NCBI GenBank assembly: GCA_963970005.1
Contig: CAXAMN010003758.1
Location: 62,001 to 126,000 of the forward strand
Source: Durusdinium trenchii
Lineage: Eukaryota > Sar > Dinophyceae > Suessiales > Symbiodiniaceae
DNA length: 64,000 nt
Direction of reading: 5' to 3'
Position numbers and translations under genes: made by a program. The notes beneath the pieces are model-generated. The model had not been told where the DNA came from. It made no database searches and was given only the letters and a program-made list of their open reading frames with translations. Numbering within the stretch: the first letter of the stretch is position 1; the number at the start of each line of letters is the position of its first letter. Shown here piece after piece: positions 41,327 to 51,155 of the stretch.

Positions 41327-43704
41327 GTGGGGGACATTCTGCGTGGCTGCGTCCCGAGCTGCCTCTGCCCTCGACAGTTCTCCTCAGCCTTGCGGATGGC
41401 TTCTTCAACCACTCCTGAGTTTGTACAATAAGGAAAAGGGCTATGAAGATAGATGAAAAGAGACAGAAGTTACCAAGATGAACAAATAGTCTTGACACAC
41501 GCGCACACAAATGTATGATCAATGATTCAAAGACACATACTTATGAATGCAGACCAGGTTCTTGCTCCCAAAGTGTGTTGTCATGAAAGGACGTTGGGGC
41601 TGGGCCGCCTTCTAAGAAGTTCTTCTGGCTTGCAGGAATCCTTGAGAATGTCCAATTCTGACTAACGAATGCGGTTGATGGATACGAATTGCTGCGAAGG
41701 CAAACGATGGTAGATAAACATCTAGGAGAAGATGACGCAAGGAAGGTGCCCTATGCTGATTATACCGTGGATTTATCCAAAAGGGTCCCCGTCGCTGACA
41801 TCAACGTCCATGGCGTCTAACCTGAGATGGGGGGACGTGAGCAGAAGGCTACAGGCCAGAGAATGCCAAACAAATATGGCTTAGACAAAATGCCCCGCAT
41901 CGCTGGTATCCTCCATAATATCCGACCTGATATGGAATGAAATGGACAAAATTTGTAGATTTGAATGTAGGTAGTGATTTGAATTTAAAATAAGTATTGC
42001 TTTTCTTCAAAAAAAACCAAACTATGAGGATAGGTAATTTATTTTTAATTTGTGTTTTTTTTTGGCTTTTTGATTTTGTTTAAGGATTTTTTTTAAAGAT
42101 TGTTAATGAGGTTGATTTTTTTGTTATTTATTTTTTTGGTTTTGTTATGATATTTTTTTTGATATTTTGAAGCATATAATATAAAGGGTTGAATATTAAG
42201 GAAGGAGGGTATTATATAGAATTTTTTTGCTATATTTTATAATACAATAAATATGTATAACATACTATAAATTACGATACAAATAGTATATGGGGGGGAT
42301 TGTGGGGGGACGGTAATTATATGTATATATATATGCGAGGATTTTTTAGGAATTATTTCGTTAAAAATACATATAGTAAAAAATATTTATAAAATAAACA
42401 TTTTTTTAATTAATATATATATTTTTTGGATTTGATAAATAAATAACATATTAAAAAGAATCCAAAAAATAATAATTTAATAAAACAATGAAACCACAAT
42501 TATTTTTTTCTTTATTGATTTTTTTTTTCCTTTTATATTTTCTTTATTTTTCGATTGTTTTATTCTTTGTTTTTCTATTTATTTCTTATTTTAAGAACAT
42601 ATATTTTTCAAGATGTCTTTGAACTTTTTCTTTCAGCATATGGAATATCCTTTTTATCTATGTCTTTTATTTCTTCTTAATTTTCAATTATAAACAAAAT
42701 ACGTCTCTATTCTTTTGATGTCTTTTAAGAATATTCCTGTTCCTTCTCTTCTTGCTTTATTATCATGCTTCGTTCGCATAATTTCTAATATATATATTTT
42801 TTTTGCAGAATAATAGAAATATTAATAGATTAAATAATTTTATTGATTTTTTTGGTTTTGAACTTTATATTTTATTGATTTATAAAAGATATTAATTTTA
42901 TTTTTATTTTTTCCATTTACAAAAGGCATTTATAAATTGAATACATTTAAACAATAGATAAATTTAAATATATATATTTTTATATTTTATTAATTTTGTA
43001 TTAAATAAATCTAAAAAGATTTATGATTTTTTAAAAATGCATTTGATTATTTAAAAAAATTGAAAATAAATGAAAGAAAGAAATCAATTATCATAAATAC
43101 ATTAGTAATTTATTTTTAAATTCTTTTCTTTTTTGGATTTTTTTTTGATTTCTTTATTTTATAAATTTACACAAGATATTTATAAATTAAATATATTTTA
43201 AAAAAATAAATTTATTTCTCTATTTTATGGATTTTGCTATTAAATATGTAATCTATTTATTTATTAATTGAAGATCATTGAATTAATTTATGAAACAACA
43301 TATTTTTATGTTTAATTTGCAAAAAATATTTATAAATTAAATACATTAAATCAATATAAATTATTCAATAGAATTATATTGTTGTTTTTGATTATATAAA
43401 TTCATTTTATAAAAAAGATTCTATGTCCAATAGAGCTTTATTACTATATAAATACAGAAATCAATAATTTCCACAGAAGCCTCGATTAAATAGATATTAT
43501 TTGACGTAATTATGGGGGAATTCCGGGGTCAAATACAACAATTAAGAATGCGATTTGAATGTATTTCTATGGATCATATGAATGATTGGAAGGATCGGGA
43601 CCTCTATTAGTTTTGAAACAAGCAAGAAGATGTGATCCTGTAAAACTTATTGAACGAATCCCATATTCTCTCCATTTTCAGATATGTTAGTAGGAACAGA
43701 TCAA

Positions 43705-44237
43705 GGGGGATGTTCACCTAACCACCCTTCTCCCATCTTCCCCCACACCATCTTTTCCATCATCCCCACTCCCCACCCATCCTACGCTTCCTACTCTCAA
43801 TATATCTTCTCCACTTACATTTTCTCACCTTGCATTCACTTACCGCACACCACATCTCAATCAAACTATATTCCCGATCATATAATATATTATTTTCCCT
43901 GTTCTCTTCTCTCCAAACTCTATCAATCTCCTTCTTCTTCTCAACATTACTCCCCACCCACCTTTTCCATCTGTCTAAGCACACATTTTATTCTTTTCAT
44001 TAAACATTCCCAATTCCTTATTACATCCACACTGTCCACACCTTCTCTTCTCCACTTCCTCACCTCCACCCTTAGCATTCTTAATATGCTTATTTGTTTT
44101 CTCATGCTTCCCCCATCCATTTTTCCTCACATTGCATTCACACACCTGACAATACACATTCTCAAACTTATCACCTTTCATCTCCTTAATGCCTATTGCT
44201 ACTATCCCTTTAAGTATTGGTCAGGTGAACATCCCCC
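43705..44237. mobile_element. 533-base segment with perfect 15-base terminal inverted repeats
   Basis: GGGGGATGTTCACCT (43705-43719) and its exact reverse complement AGGTGAACATCCCCC (44223-44237) bound the segment. Base composition inside is richer in C on the + strand than the flanks. It holds one gene on the - strand (zinc-finger protein). No target-site duplication is evident (ATCAA left, ATTGG right). It looks like a small mobile element or an invertible cassette. Confidence 0.55.
43760..44181 (-). CDS. zinc-finger protein like those of large algal viruses, frameshifted
   Basis: Two frames overlap: ATG 44181 to 43975, and 43984 to 43760, so one frameshift lies near 43980. The first part reads VYCQVCECNVRKNGWGKHEK then TNKH, a C2H2 finger, followed by RRCGQCGCNKELGMFNEKNK, half of a CxxC...CxxC site. 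The second part has CAVSECKVRKCKWRRYIES, a finger-like repeat in which a His is replaced by Tyr. This alternation of fingers with Lys/Glu-rich linkers is seen in uncharacterised proteins of nucleocytoplasmic large DNA viruses. Function unknown; DNA binding is an inference. Confidence 0.5.
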
Positions 44238-44320
44238 ATTGGTTTCTTATAGAAAAATAGTAAAGCAAATATCTAAATTACAATATTACATAAATATTTA
44301 TCTGATCAACTCTTTTGGGA

Positions 44321-44884
44321 TTATATATAATTCCTTCTGATTAAACAATGAATAGTTTTCAGGCAATGTTTCCTTCCTATTGCTAGGCGCCCTTTGTGTT
44401 GTTTCCCTATGCCTATTCCCTTCGATTTGTACGCAATCTTTTTTACATAATGCTTTAGGTGTTCAATTTTTTTTATATTTGTCCAATATCTGGTGCGTTT
44501 TCTGTATGCAATTCCATCTTTACAATAATTAACAGCAAAAAACAAAGTTTTTCATGAATTCTTGCTCCTTCAAAAGTCCGGTCTGGTGCTTTTCAACGAA
44601 AACCCTTTTGAATCAAAATAATTTATTATTTCAATAATTTTCTTCATTGCTTCATTTGCTTCATCATTTTTTCTAGTGCCTGTTTGTTTTGCTATGCTAT
44701 ATTCAATGCAAGGCGGGGATGACCAAATAATATCAAAATCTTTGTCAAATTTCTTATAATCAAATTTCAGTATATCCTCATTGATATTAGCATTTTTGAG
44801 ATCAAATGATATTGCAATATAACAAAACTCTTTAGCAATTCTTCCAACACTACCTGGGCCTGAAAATAGTTCAAATAATTTCAT
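44321..44884 (-). CDS. C5 cytosine-DNA methyltransferase-like, broken
   Basis: ATG at 44884 opens MKLFELFSGPGSVGRIAKEF, the SAM-binding motif I (F-SGPGS). DIIWSSPPCIEYSIAK is motif IV with the catalytic Cys in PPC. The frame then hits TGA codons at 44572 and 44554, but the next frame gives FVEKHQTGLLKEQEFMKN, the expected ENP-like region, and the first frame resumes at NYCKDGIAYRKRTRYWTN. So a shift and a compensating shift flank about 50 bases, each at a homopolymer (AAAAGGGTTTT and TTTTTTG). C5 methylases put methyl groups on cytosine in DNA. The short form with YRKRTRYWTN resembles algal-virus and phage site-specific methylases. Note that ENP reads EKH here. Confidence 0.6.
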
Positions 44885-44913
44885 TATAATATCTTGTCAT
44901 AGAATATATATTA

Positions 44914-45570
44914 TCATGAATATGTTTCAATGTCTTCAAGAGCCGCAAACTTCAGGATCAGTGCCGGATTCTGGCCCAACAGGTGAATCCGTTGCAGAGT
45001 GGCACAAATGTCCTTCGAGGTCAATGGAGTCTTCTGATTCGGTTGGAGGGCTTTGGCCTCTGAGTTCCAGGTAAGGTAATGCCACTTGTGATCCTCTGTG
45101 AGAATGCCTTTGGCCTTCAACCCCATGACCAGGGCATCGTCCGGCTTGGTCAGTTGCAGCTTGCTGGCTCGGTTGATCAATTCCTGAAAAACTGTCAGGA
45201 ACATGGTCTGTCTGAGCGATGTCGAGGCGTCTCCATTTTGCCGCTGAGTGTTCCATTGACGGCCTGTCTCGAGTAAAGTGGGCATGATCGAGCCTCTGCC
45301 GCACTGGAGGAACATCATCAGGCTGGTGTCCAAGCCAAGCTGGTTCAAAGTATCCTCCTGGCGGAGGGTCAAGCGAGCCACCATCAAAAGGAGATCGTCT
45401 CGACCATCCGAGGTGCTGGCAGAGGAACTGGAGTTCCTCTTGCGCTGCTCCCGGCCATTCTTCTGAGGACCACCTGATGACATGTCGGTCTTCTGGCGCT
45501 TGAGGAAGCCATCTGAGCAGGCATCCAGCAAATCCACGAACGATTGGTCGTCTCCAGTCTGGTGTTCCAT
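44914..45570 (-). CDS. LINE 2, C-terminal domain
   Basis: The frame reads SFVDLLDACSDGFLKRQKTD, a low-complexity Lys/Ser stretch (NGREQRKRNSSSSAS), then a compact domain (RQEDTLNQLGLDTSLMMFLQ, LLETGRQWNTQR, RQTMFLTVFQELINRASKLQ) and ends at FAALEDIETYS. It continues the finger ORF after a frameshift near 45580. I do not recognise the domain. It is 3' of the fingers, where many LINEs have nothing known. Confidence 0.45.
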   Translation of the reverse strand: MEHQTGDDQSFVDLLDACSDGFLKRQKTDMSSGGPQKNGREQRKRNSSSSASTSDGRDDLLLMVARLTLRQEDTLNQLGLDTSLMMFLQCGRGSIMPTLLETGRQWNTQRQNGDASTSLRQTMFLTVFQELINRASKLQLTKPDDALVMGLKAKGILTEDHKWHYLTWNSEAKALQPNQKTPLTSKDICATLQRIHLLGQNPALILKFAALEDIETYS

Positions 45571-45579
45571 GATCAGGCG

Positions 45580-47983
45580 AAATCAACAACTGGAGTTCAC
45601 TGTTTCGGGCCAGGATCTGTGCAATGGATGTGAGTGCCAGTTTGACAATGCTCAACTGGTCCGTGAAGGTGTCATGGATGTACTGTTGCTCGAATCGTAC
45701 GTCCGGGCTGTCAACACTATCCAAGGTCCAGGCCCAAAGATGCGGTCGATGATCACGAAGTTCATGAATCATGTGAAAAACCTGATCTGTGACAAAGCGT
45801 GTCTGCGGCAGTTCAGGGAAATGAGCCAGCCATTGTGCAGTCTGATCAAACCATTGCATGTGCCGCTGTGGGTACGAATAAGGCTCATAGAGCATTGGAA
45901 ACCAGCAGTCAACAAGGTCCAACGAGGACACGTTCTGAGTACTGCCAATCAGGCCTGGATAGGGCATGTCAAAGTACCTGTGCAGCAGAGCGGGCAAGGA
46001 TGGTGTGGTGAGAGCAGGGTCCGAAAGGCTGGATGCAGATTCCGAACCAAAATGCATCTTCCTTGCCCATTCACAAGTGAGAACAGGACATGAACTTCGT
46101 TTGAAGTGGGTGATCAATGCCTGTTCCATGGTGAACGAGCTAAAGCAATGACTATATGTCAGGCTTCCAGGCAACATATCACGTTCCGGCACGAAATCAA
46201 AAGCAGCCTGCTTGATGACTTGATGATCTCGTTTCAGGTGCACCCACAAGGCTTTCCGTCCTACAACCTCTTGACACAGCGGGCATTCGAACTGCTTCAG
46301 TGGTGCGTGTGGTGGTTCACGATACGGGGCCTGAAGCATCTACTGAATCGTTTGCTGACGTCCCGGCTGTCGATGATCCTGGCAGGAACGGTCAGGAGTC
46401 GACCCCGGTTGATGTGCATGTTGAACATGTTGATCAAGACCTGCTTTGGTGAGAAAGGCCATGTGACATTGGGTGCATTTGTGCAGACAGCTTGAACCTC
46501 TAGACGAACTGGGTTGTGAGATCACTGGCGCAAGGCTTGCAGGTGGTTCAACCTCCGGAGCTGCGGTGTCACCTAGGGACTTGTCGTCGATGGCCATGGG
46601 TGCGACCTGGTCGTGCTTGTCCTCTTGTGGATCTTCTAGGTCTCCTCTCATCATGACCGGCATGACAGGAAAATGACTGACATCATACGTTTGGCCAAGC
46701 ATAATGCTCAGTTGCAGGAGAACACCACACTGATGGGTACGGACGTTATTGCAAGCTTGATCACACAGGATGCAGGTGCCTTTCCCACTGCCCAAATTCG
46801 CAAGACCATATACCTGATCTTTGTGCAACGGTTCAAAGGCCAACAAATGTGCATGGCAGTCCCTATAGTGCTTACGAATCGATCGTGCTGCAATGGCACT
46901 ATGGCAGTAAGCACAGTGATGGGAAAGTTCTTGCATCAAGGCCTGATTGAGAAGAAGGCCTGGGATGCTCTTGTACCGGAGGTGCATTCGAAGATCAGGT
47001 CGATCACGAATGGGCACAATCTGGTCCTGCGCAGCATTGAACAGGAGACACACACGTTTGTTGATATGATCACGGAGACGATAAAAGTCAGTGAACTTCT
47101 TCGTACAGTGTCTACAGATGGGGTGACCATTAGTCGTATCACGGAGAGGGTTGTATAAGTCCTCTTGATGACATGGAATCTGATGGTGTTCCCTGAGATG
47201 ACGTTTATACGGTCCAGCCTGGGTGAATGCTCGATGGCATTCATGGCACTTGAGAGCAGGGATCTGAGTGCACGGATCGGTGCAGGACTGGGGGATAGGA
47301 ATGGGTGTCTCAGGGTAGGCTGGGACGTGCGCTCCAGCGTCACTCGGCTGGGACGACATGGCAGATCCCTGCAGGTGAGACCGGCGGCTATGCAAGGCTT
47401 GGACTAAACGATCAAAGTGTCGTTGCAACATGTGCCATGGTGCAGGCAGTCCAAGGCTGTGAAAGAAGTCCTGAGTTGGGATTCTTGTGAGGTGGACTGG
47501 TGCATGTGCAATCGATCGAAGGTGCTTGTTGATCATGCCAATGATGGAGCTGCATCCATGGTGTGTCATGTCCAGGAGCCACCTGCGGAATATGCGAAAG
47601 CACGTCTGGGCAGCTGTGAGACGTCTTCTGGTCGTGTCGGTTTCCCATGCCCTATACGAAATGATGACCCCAAGGTAAGACGTTTTTGCAACCAGCGGCA
47701 CGGTGATAGCCATGTCTGGCAATCGGAGCATAGGGCCATTGGCCGATCTGCTAATCCAACGTTTCTGGAACGTTGGAAGGGCCTTCCCAACAAGTCGAAG
47801 CATGGCAAAGCTCTTGTGAGGATTGATCTTCAGGCCGTAAGCACCAAACACCCTCATCAGGAAGGACAGGTCATGCATGGCACGAAGTCCATCAGCTGGT
47901 GAGTGGACGAGCCACCGCATGTGAAAGTCATCTGCATGTGGGCGAGTAAATCGTGGAGGATTAAATACATGGTGAGGTTCCAA
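45580..47983 (-). CDS. LINE 2, RT active site and C2H2 finger array, one TAG
   Basis: The frame starts with the RT catalytic box HADDFHMRW, where the usual Tyr is His, then GLKINPHKSFAMLR. After the thumb come C2H2 units: CHECHRAFTQAGPYKRHLRE, CRHCTKKFTDFYRLRDH, CAYCHSAIAARSIRKHYRD, CILCDQACNNVRTHQC and CTQCHMAFLTKAGLDQHVQ. A TAG at 46342-46340 interrupts the same frame, followed at once by ATG and CPLCQEVVGRKALWVHLKRD, a further finger. CAG to TAG is a one-base change. C2H2 arrays bind specific DNA or RNA, so here they may target insertion. The inferred protein has six or more fingers downstream of the RT. Confidence 0.65.
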
Positions 47984-48855
47984 AAGAAAGGAGCATCCTT
48001 TGAACTTTGTTTAATGCCTCCAGTTGCTTGGATTTGCCCAACTAATTCCTTATGAGGAATGAAGTACGTGTGGGGGGCTAACCAAGAATGCACTAATGAT
48101 TGAAGGTCACTCGAGACATCGAAGGCATGGAGAGCCCTGGAAACAAGCTGTCGATTGATAGTGTCAAAGGCCTTTTCCATGTCCAACGAAATTTGGAGGC
48201 CTCCCCAAAGACCAGTTTTGTCATCGCTTTTACGATGAACAGTGCACAGCTGTCTCACCTGTCTGCAGTGTTGTGACACCGTCAGAAGATCACGTGTTTG
48301 TCGGTGAGGCATGTAGGCATACATGGGCATCTGACGAAGAGAGGCATGAGTTTGGTCAAGCAACAAACGACAGTGTATGCCTGACATGACCTTGTTCATC
48401 GGGTGCTGAAGACAAATCGGTCTAAGTGCTTCAGGTTTATTAGGTGTTTTATTGGGTTTGGCAAGAAGATGAATCCAGCCGGCTGACCAATGTGTTGGCG
48501 GTTGACTTTGGATGCAACACCATGCATGACGTATACATGGGAACACAACAGGTGTGAGTATCGTTGCAAAGTGTCTCCAAATCAATGCTGGAAAGCCATC
48601 AGGGGCCAGAGCTTTGGTCACGGGAAGGTGTTGTAGTTCATAAAGAACATCAGCCTTAGTGAATGGCAGGCGAGTCACGGTAGGCGGAGTTTGGATGGGT
48701 GCTTGAGTGTCCGTGAACAGGGCTTGAAAGTATTGGGTCAATCGTTCAAGTTCTTGGGCTTGGGACATCGGTGCACCATGCAAATCAAACATCTGAATCC
48801 GCCTGAACGTCTGCTTGGGGCACAGAGTACGCACTCGCTTGTACCAATCATGCAA
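47857..48855 (-). CDS. LINE 2, reverse transcriptase fingers and palm
   Basis: The frame shows TKALAPDGFPALIW, GWIHLLAKPNKTPNKPEALR with PICLQHPMNKVMSG, LQISLDMEKAFDTINRQL (motif A with Asp), and GGIKQSSKDAPFFWNLTMY (motif B; family consensus has Gly-Cys after Gln). The end (LLAHMQMTFTCG) is out of frame: the correct continuation into HADDFHMRW is the next ORF, with a shift near 47.94 kb. Identity as non-LTR RT is clear from order of motifs. Confidence 0.7.
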   Translation of the reverse strand: MHDWYKRVRTLCPKQTFRRIQMFDLHGAPMSQAQELERLTQYFQALFTDTQAPIQTPPTVTRLPFTKADVLYELQHLPVTKALAPDGFPALIWRHFATILTPVVFPCIRHAWCCIQSQPPTHWSAGWIHLLAKPNKTPNKPEALRPICLQHPMNKVMSGIHCRLLLDQTHASLRQMPMYAYMPHRQTRDLLTVSQHCRQVRQLCTVHRKSDDKTGLWGGLQISLDMEKAFDTINRQLVSRALHAFDVSSDLQSLVHSWLAPHTYFIPHKELVGQIQATGGIKQSSKDAPFFWNLTMYLILHDLLAHMQMTFTCGGSSTHQLMDFVPCMTCPS

Positions 48856-48899
48856 TCTATTCTGAAGGACTAGTGGGACACTCTCAGCCAGGAAAGTGT

Positions 48900-50085
48900 T
48901 TAATCGAGTCCTACGATTGTGTCAGCTCTGTCGGCGAATGGCATGATGAATCCTCTCGAATCGAATGACCCATGACCAAACCCGGAAGATGGCCTGCAAC
49001 GATACAGAACGGAAACGGAACAATTGTCGTCTGGCATACCACATTTGAGCTGCCAATGATTTGACCTGGGAGCACATGATGCGAGGCTGACTAACACGTG
49101 GGAAATGAGTTGTGCATAACTGTCGAACGGCCTGTTCAACCTGGAGATATGTGGAAGTCGGATCACGTGACTCCTGTTTGGTGGTGAGTTTGTGCACTGT
49201 GGACATGACTTCAGATTCGAAGCAATGCCAATTCTCAGTCTATGACTGATATTCAAGCCTCAGTCGATGGAGGTCGATCGAAGTGATGGGAGGGTTTATC
49301 CTTGGAGGTGCAAACCATTTGGGTAAGGATATGACCAATGGATGGTGCACCGGTGCACAGCATCCAACAGTCCGTTCGAACCGAGTCAGCACCTGGGCAA
49401 GTCAGCACCTGGGCACGGTATTTGGTCCACTGTACTTGATGGCGGCGCGCAAATATGAAGTCGATTCGGCTGGAATGGTCGCCGTGTTTAAACATGGTCG
49501 TGTTTAAACATTGGAGTCCAGTGACGTTGACTGTGAACAGCAACTAGGTCCAATTCACGAATCATAGATTGAAATTCATGTTTATCGCACCGGGTGGCCG
49601 AACCATATTTAGGATCATGGGAATGCACGTGGGGTGCATCAGCAGTCAGTGGGGTGTTGTAATCACCTGCAAGGAGCAACATATGGCTTTTCGGAACATG
49701 TCGAATGCATTGTTTGATGGCCTCAAAAACCTTCATCCTATCATGGAAAAGTGTTTAACGATCTTTCAATGAACTCTAAGAGTGCTGGTAAATACAAAGA
49801 ACATCATAAATCCAGGTTAAATGGAGCCGGACATGTATGAGCCTGCCTAGACAGAGATCAGCCCATGCCAACTGGTCAGGGCGCAACAAACGTCGGCGGA
49901 CCATGCAAAGAACAATAGAACGATGGCCATGTGAGTGCAACATGTACCAATCACCTAATACCCATTAATTAGTAAAGCGCCATCCCGTTTCCTGCAAGAT
50001 AATAACATCATACAATGTCTGTGTCAGTCAAGGCACCCATTCGTCCAATAAAAGGCCGTTCCAACAAAACACATTCAATGAATCA
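48900..50085 (-). pseudogene. LINE 2, endonuclease domain and linker, many frame breaks
   Basis: Pieces in order on the - strand: NVFCWNGLLLDEWVP, then YDVIILQETGWRF (catalytic Glu) near 49990; RLIHVRLHLTWIYDVLCIYQ; SHMLLLAGDYNTPL (Asp/Asn motif) near 49690; DLVAVHSQRHWTP; SRIDFIFARRHQ near 49460; and a linker with arginine-rich stretches. At least four stops and three frame changes occur. The set and order match an AP-endonuclease-like domain of APE-type LINEs. Confidence 0.6.
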
Positions 50086-50089
50086 ACTA

Positions 50090-51155
50090 ATCTAGTCGGT
50101 TGAGATATAGTCGACAACTTCATTTCCTAAAACAACTATTGTCGAATCCTAAACGGAATACCAAAAAGTCCTTTCCATAATATTGTGTGCAACCAAGGTT
50201 ATAGATCCGTTAGCAGGCTCTATAAAAATTCCTCTTAATTTTCTTATATCTAGATAAATCCCCAATTAGATCGTAGCCAAATGTCGCCCATACCTCATAG
50301 ATTTTCGTTCCGGGATAATACCGGGATAGCATAGACATTCCCGTTACTAAACGAGGTTTCAATAAAATCTTCAACATCTATTGCAAATCTATATAATATC
50401 ATACTCCCTCGATTTAGAACCAAATATCTCAACGAATAAAAAAATCAAAATATATAATTAATAGCCACACAACACTTCATCAAACATTCCAAAACAATCA
50501 AATCATCAAAAAAATAAGAATATACATAAAAATATATAAAAATAACTATCAAAATTAAAACTAAAATAATATTTTAATTTTTTTTAAAATCATCCTTTCC
50601 AAAATTCATTTTTAAATACCATCACCCCTTAATTCATTTCATATCATTTCATTCATTCCAAAAAAACTCAAATCTAACCTATCGATTACCTTTCATAAAT
50701 ATATAATATACATATATTTCCATTATTCTAAAATCGATAATCATCGCTCTTCAATTAAAAAATAATCCTTAAAAATAACGAATTTAATTAAACAATCATT
50801 TATAAATAAAAATCTACAATCAAACAAAAATCTTCAAATATATAATACCTTTCTATTTTTATTTTATATTATACATTTCATATTTATTGTTTTTATTTGT
50901 TTAAATTCAAAATTCATAACAAACCTCCATTCACCTCCAATAAAACAACACATCCTTCATTAATATTCATTGCTTATTTTATAATAATATCATCGTCGAT
51001 TTTGAATAGAAATAAATAGGGGCATGCTTGTATATTTGTTTAATTCGTTTTTTTTTTGTTTATTTTTTTAAATACATTAAATACATTAATTAATATTAAA
51101 ATATAGATAAATAAATATAGTTATTTATGCTATGTTTTAAGATGTTTTAAGTATG
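50090..51155. other. AT-rich island, right part
   Basis: Same extreme A/T character as the left part, from about 50400 on without any gene. The first 300 bases are less extreme and carry decayed frames on the - strand. The composition returns to mixed near 51155 (CTCCCAGCACCGC). Confidence 0.65.
50210..50377 (-). CDS. 55-codon decayed ORF of unknown origin
   Basis: ATG at 50377 gives MLKILLKPRLVTGMSMLSRY and YPGTKIYEVWATFGYDLIGD before a TAA at 50212. In a second frame the sense continues as LRGIFIEPANGSITLVAHNI and MERTFWYSV, and after one TAG as DSTIVVLGNEVVDYIS. Two overlapping frames of protein-like character suggest a frameshifted relic of a longer gene, on the same strand as the zinc-finger and methyltransferase genes. 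Not recognised. Confidence 0.3.
   Translation of the reverse strand: MLKILLKPRLVTGMSMLSRYYPGTKIYEVWATFGYDLIGDLSRYKKIKRNFYRAC

Larger units (their letters stand above)
41935..44913. other. AT-rich island, left part
   Basis: Composition changes sharply near 41935 from mixed to overwhelmingly A/T with long A, T and TA runs. From 41940 to 43680 I see no gene, only a 31-codon frame on the - strand (42779-42684, ARREGTGIFLKDIKRIETY) that looks like a decayed coding relic. From 43.7 kb come a zinc-finger gene within inverted repeats and a methyltransferase gene, both on the - strand. The composition is unlike the rest of the window, so transfer from another genome (large DNA virus, organelle or parasite) or a misjoin is likely. 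Confidence 0.7.
44914..50085 (-). mobile_element. second LINE, decayed, inserted in the AT-rich island
   Basis: On the - strand from about 50085 to 44914 lie an EEP endonuclease, a reverse transcriptase, a row of C2H2 fingers and a C-terminal domain, spread over at least five shifted frames and with stop codons. Base composition is balanced, in contrast with the AT-rich DNA on both sides (left part ends at 44913, right part starts near 50090), so the element was inserted into the island. Its last stop is 30 bases before the methyltransferase ATG. No poly-A or certain target duplication was seen. Confidence 0.75.

Noticed and set aside
41940-43680. Organelle (plastid or mitochondrial) origin of the AT-rich island
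   Set aside because: I could not recognise any organelle gene, and the readable genes are virus-like; a short end VIMGEF near 43510 recalls NdhH but is too short to count. Not excluded, only unsupported.
44552-44572. TGA as a sense codon in the methyltransferase
   Set aside because: Reading the two TGAs as Trp gives no family match, while the adjacent frame gives the expected motif, so frameshifts explain it better.
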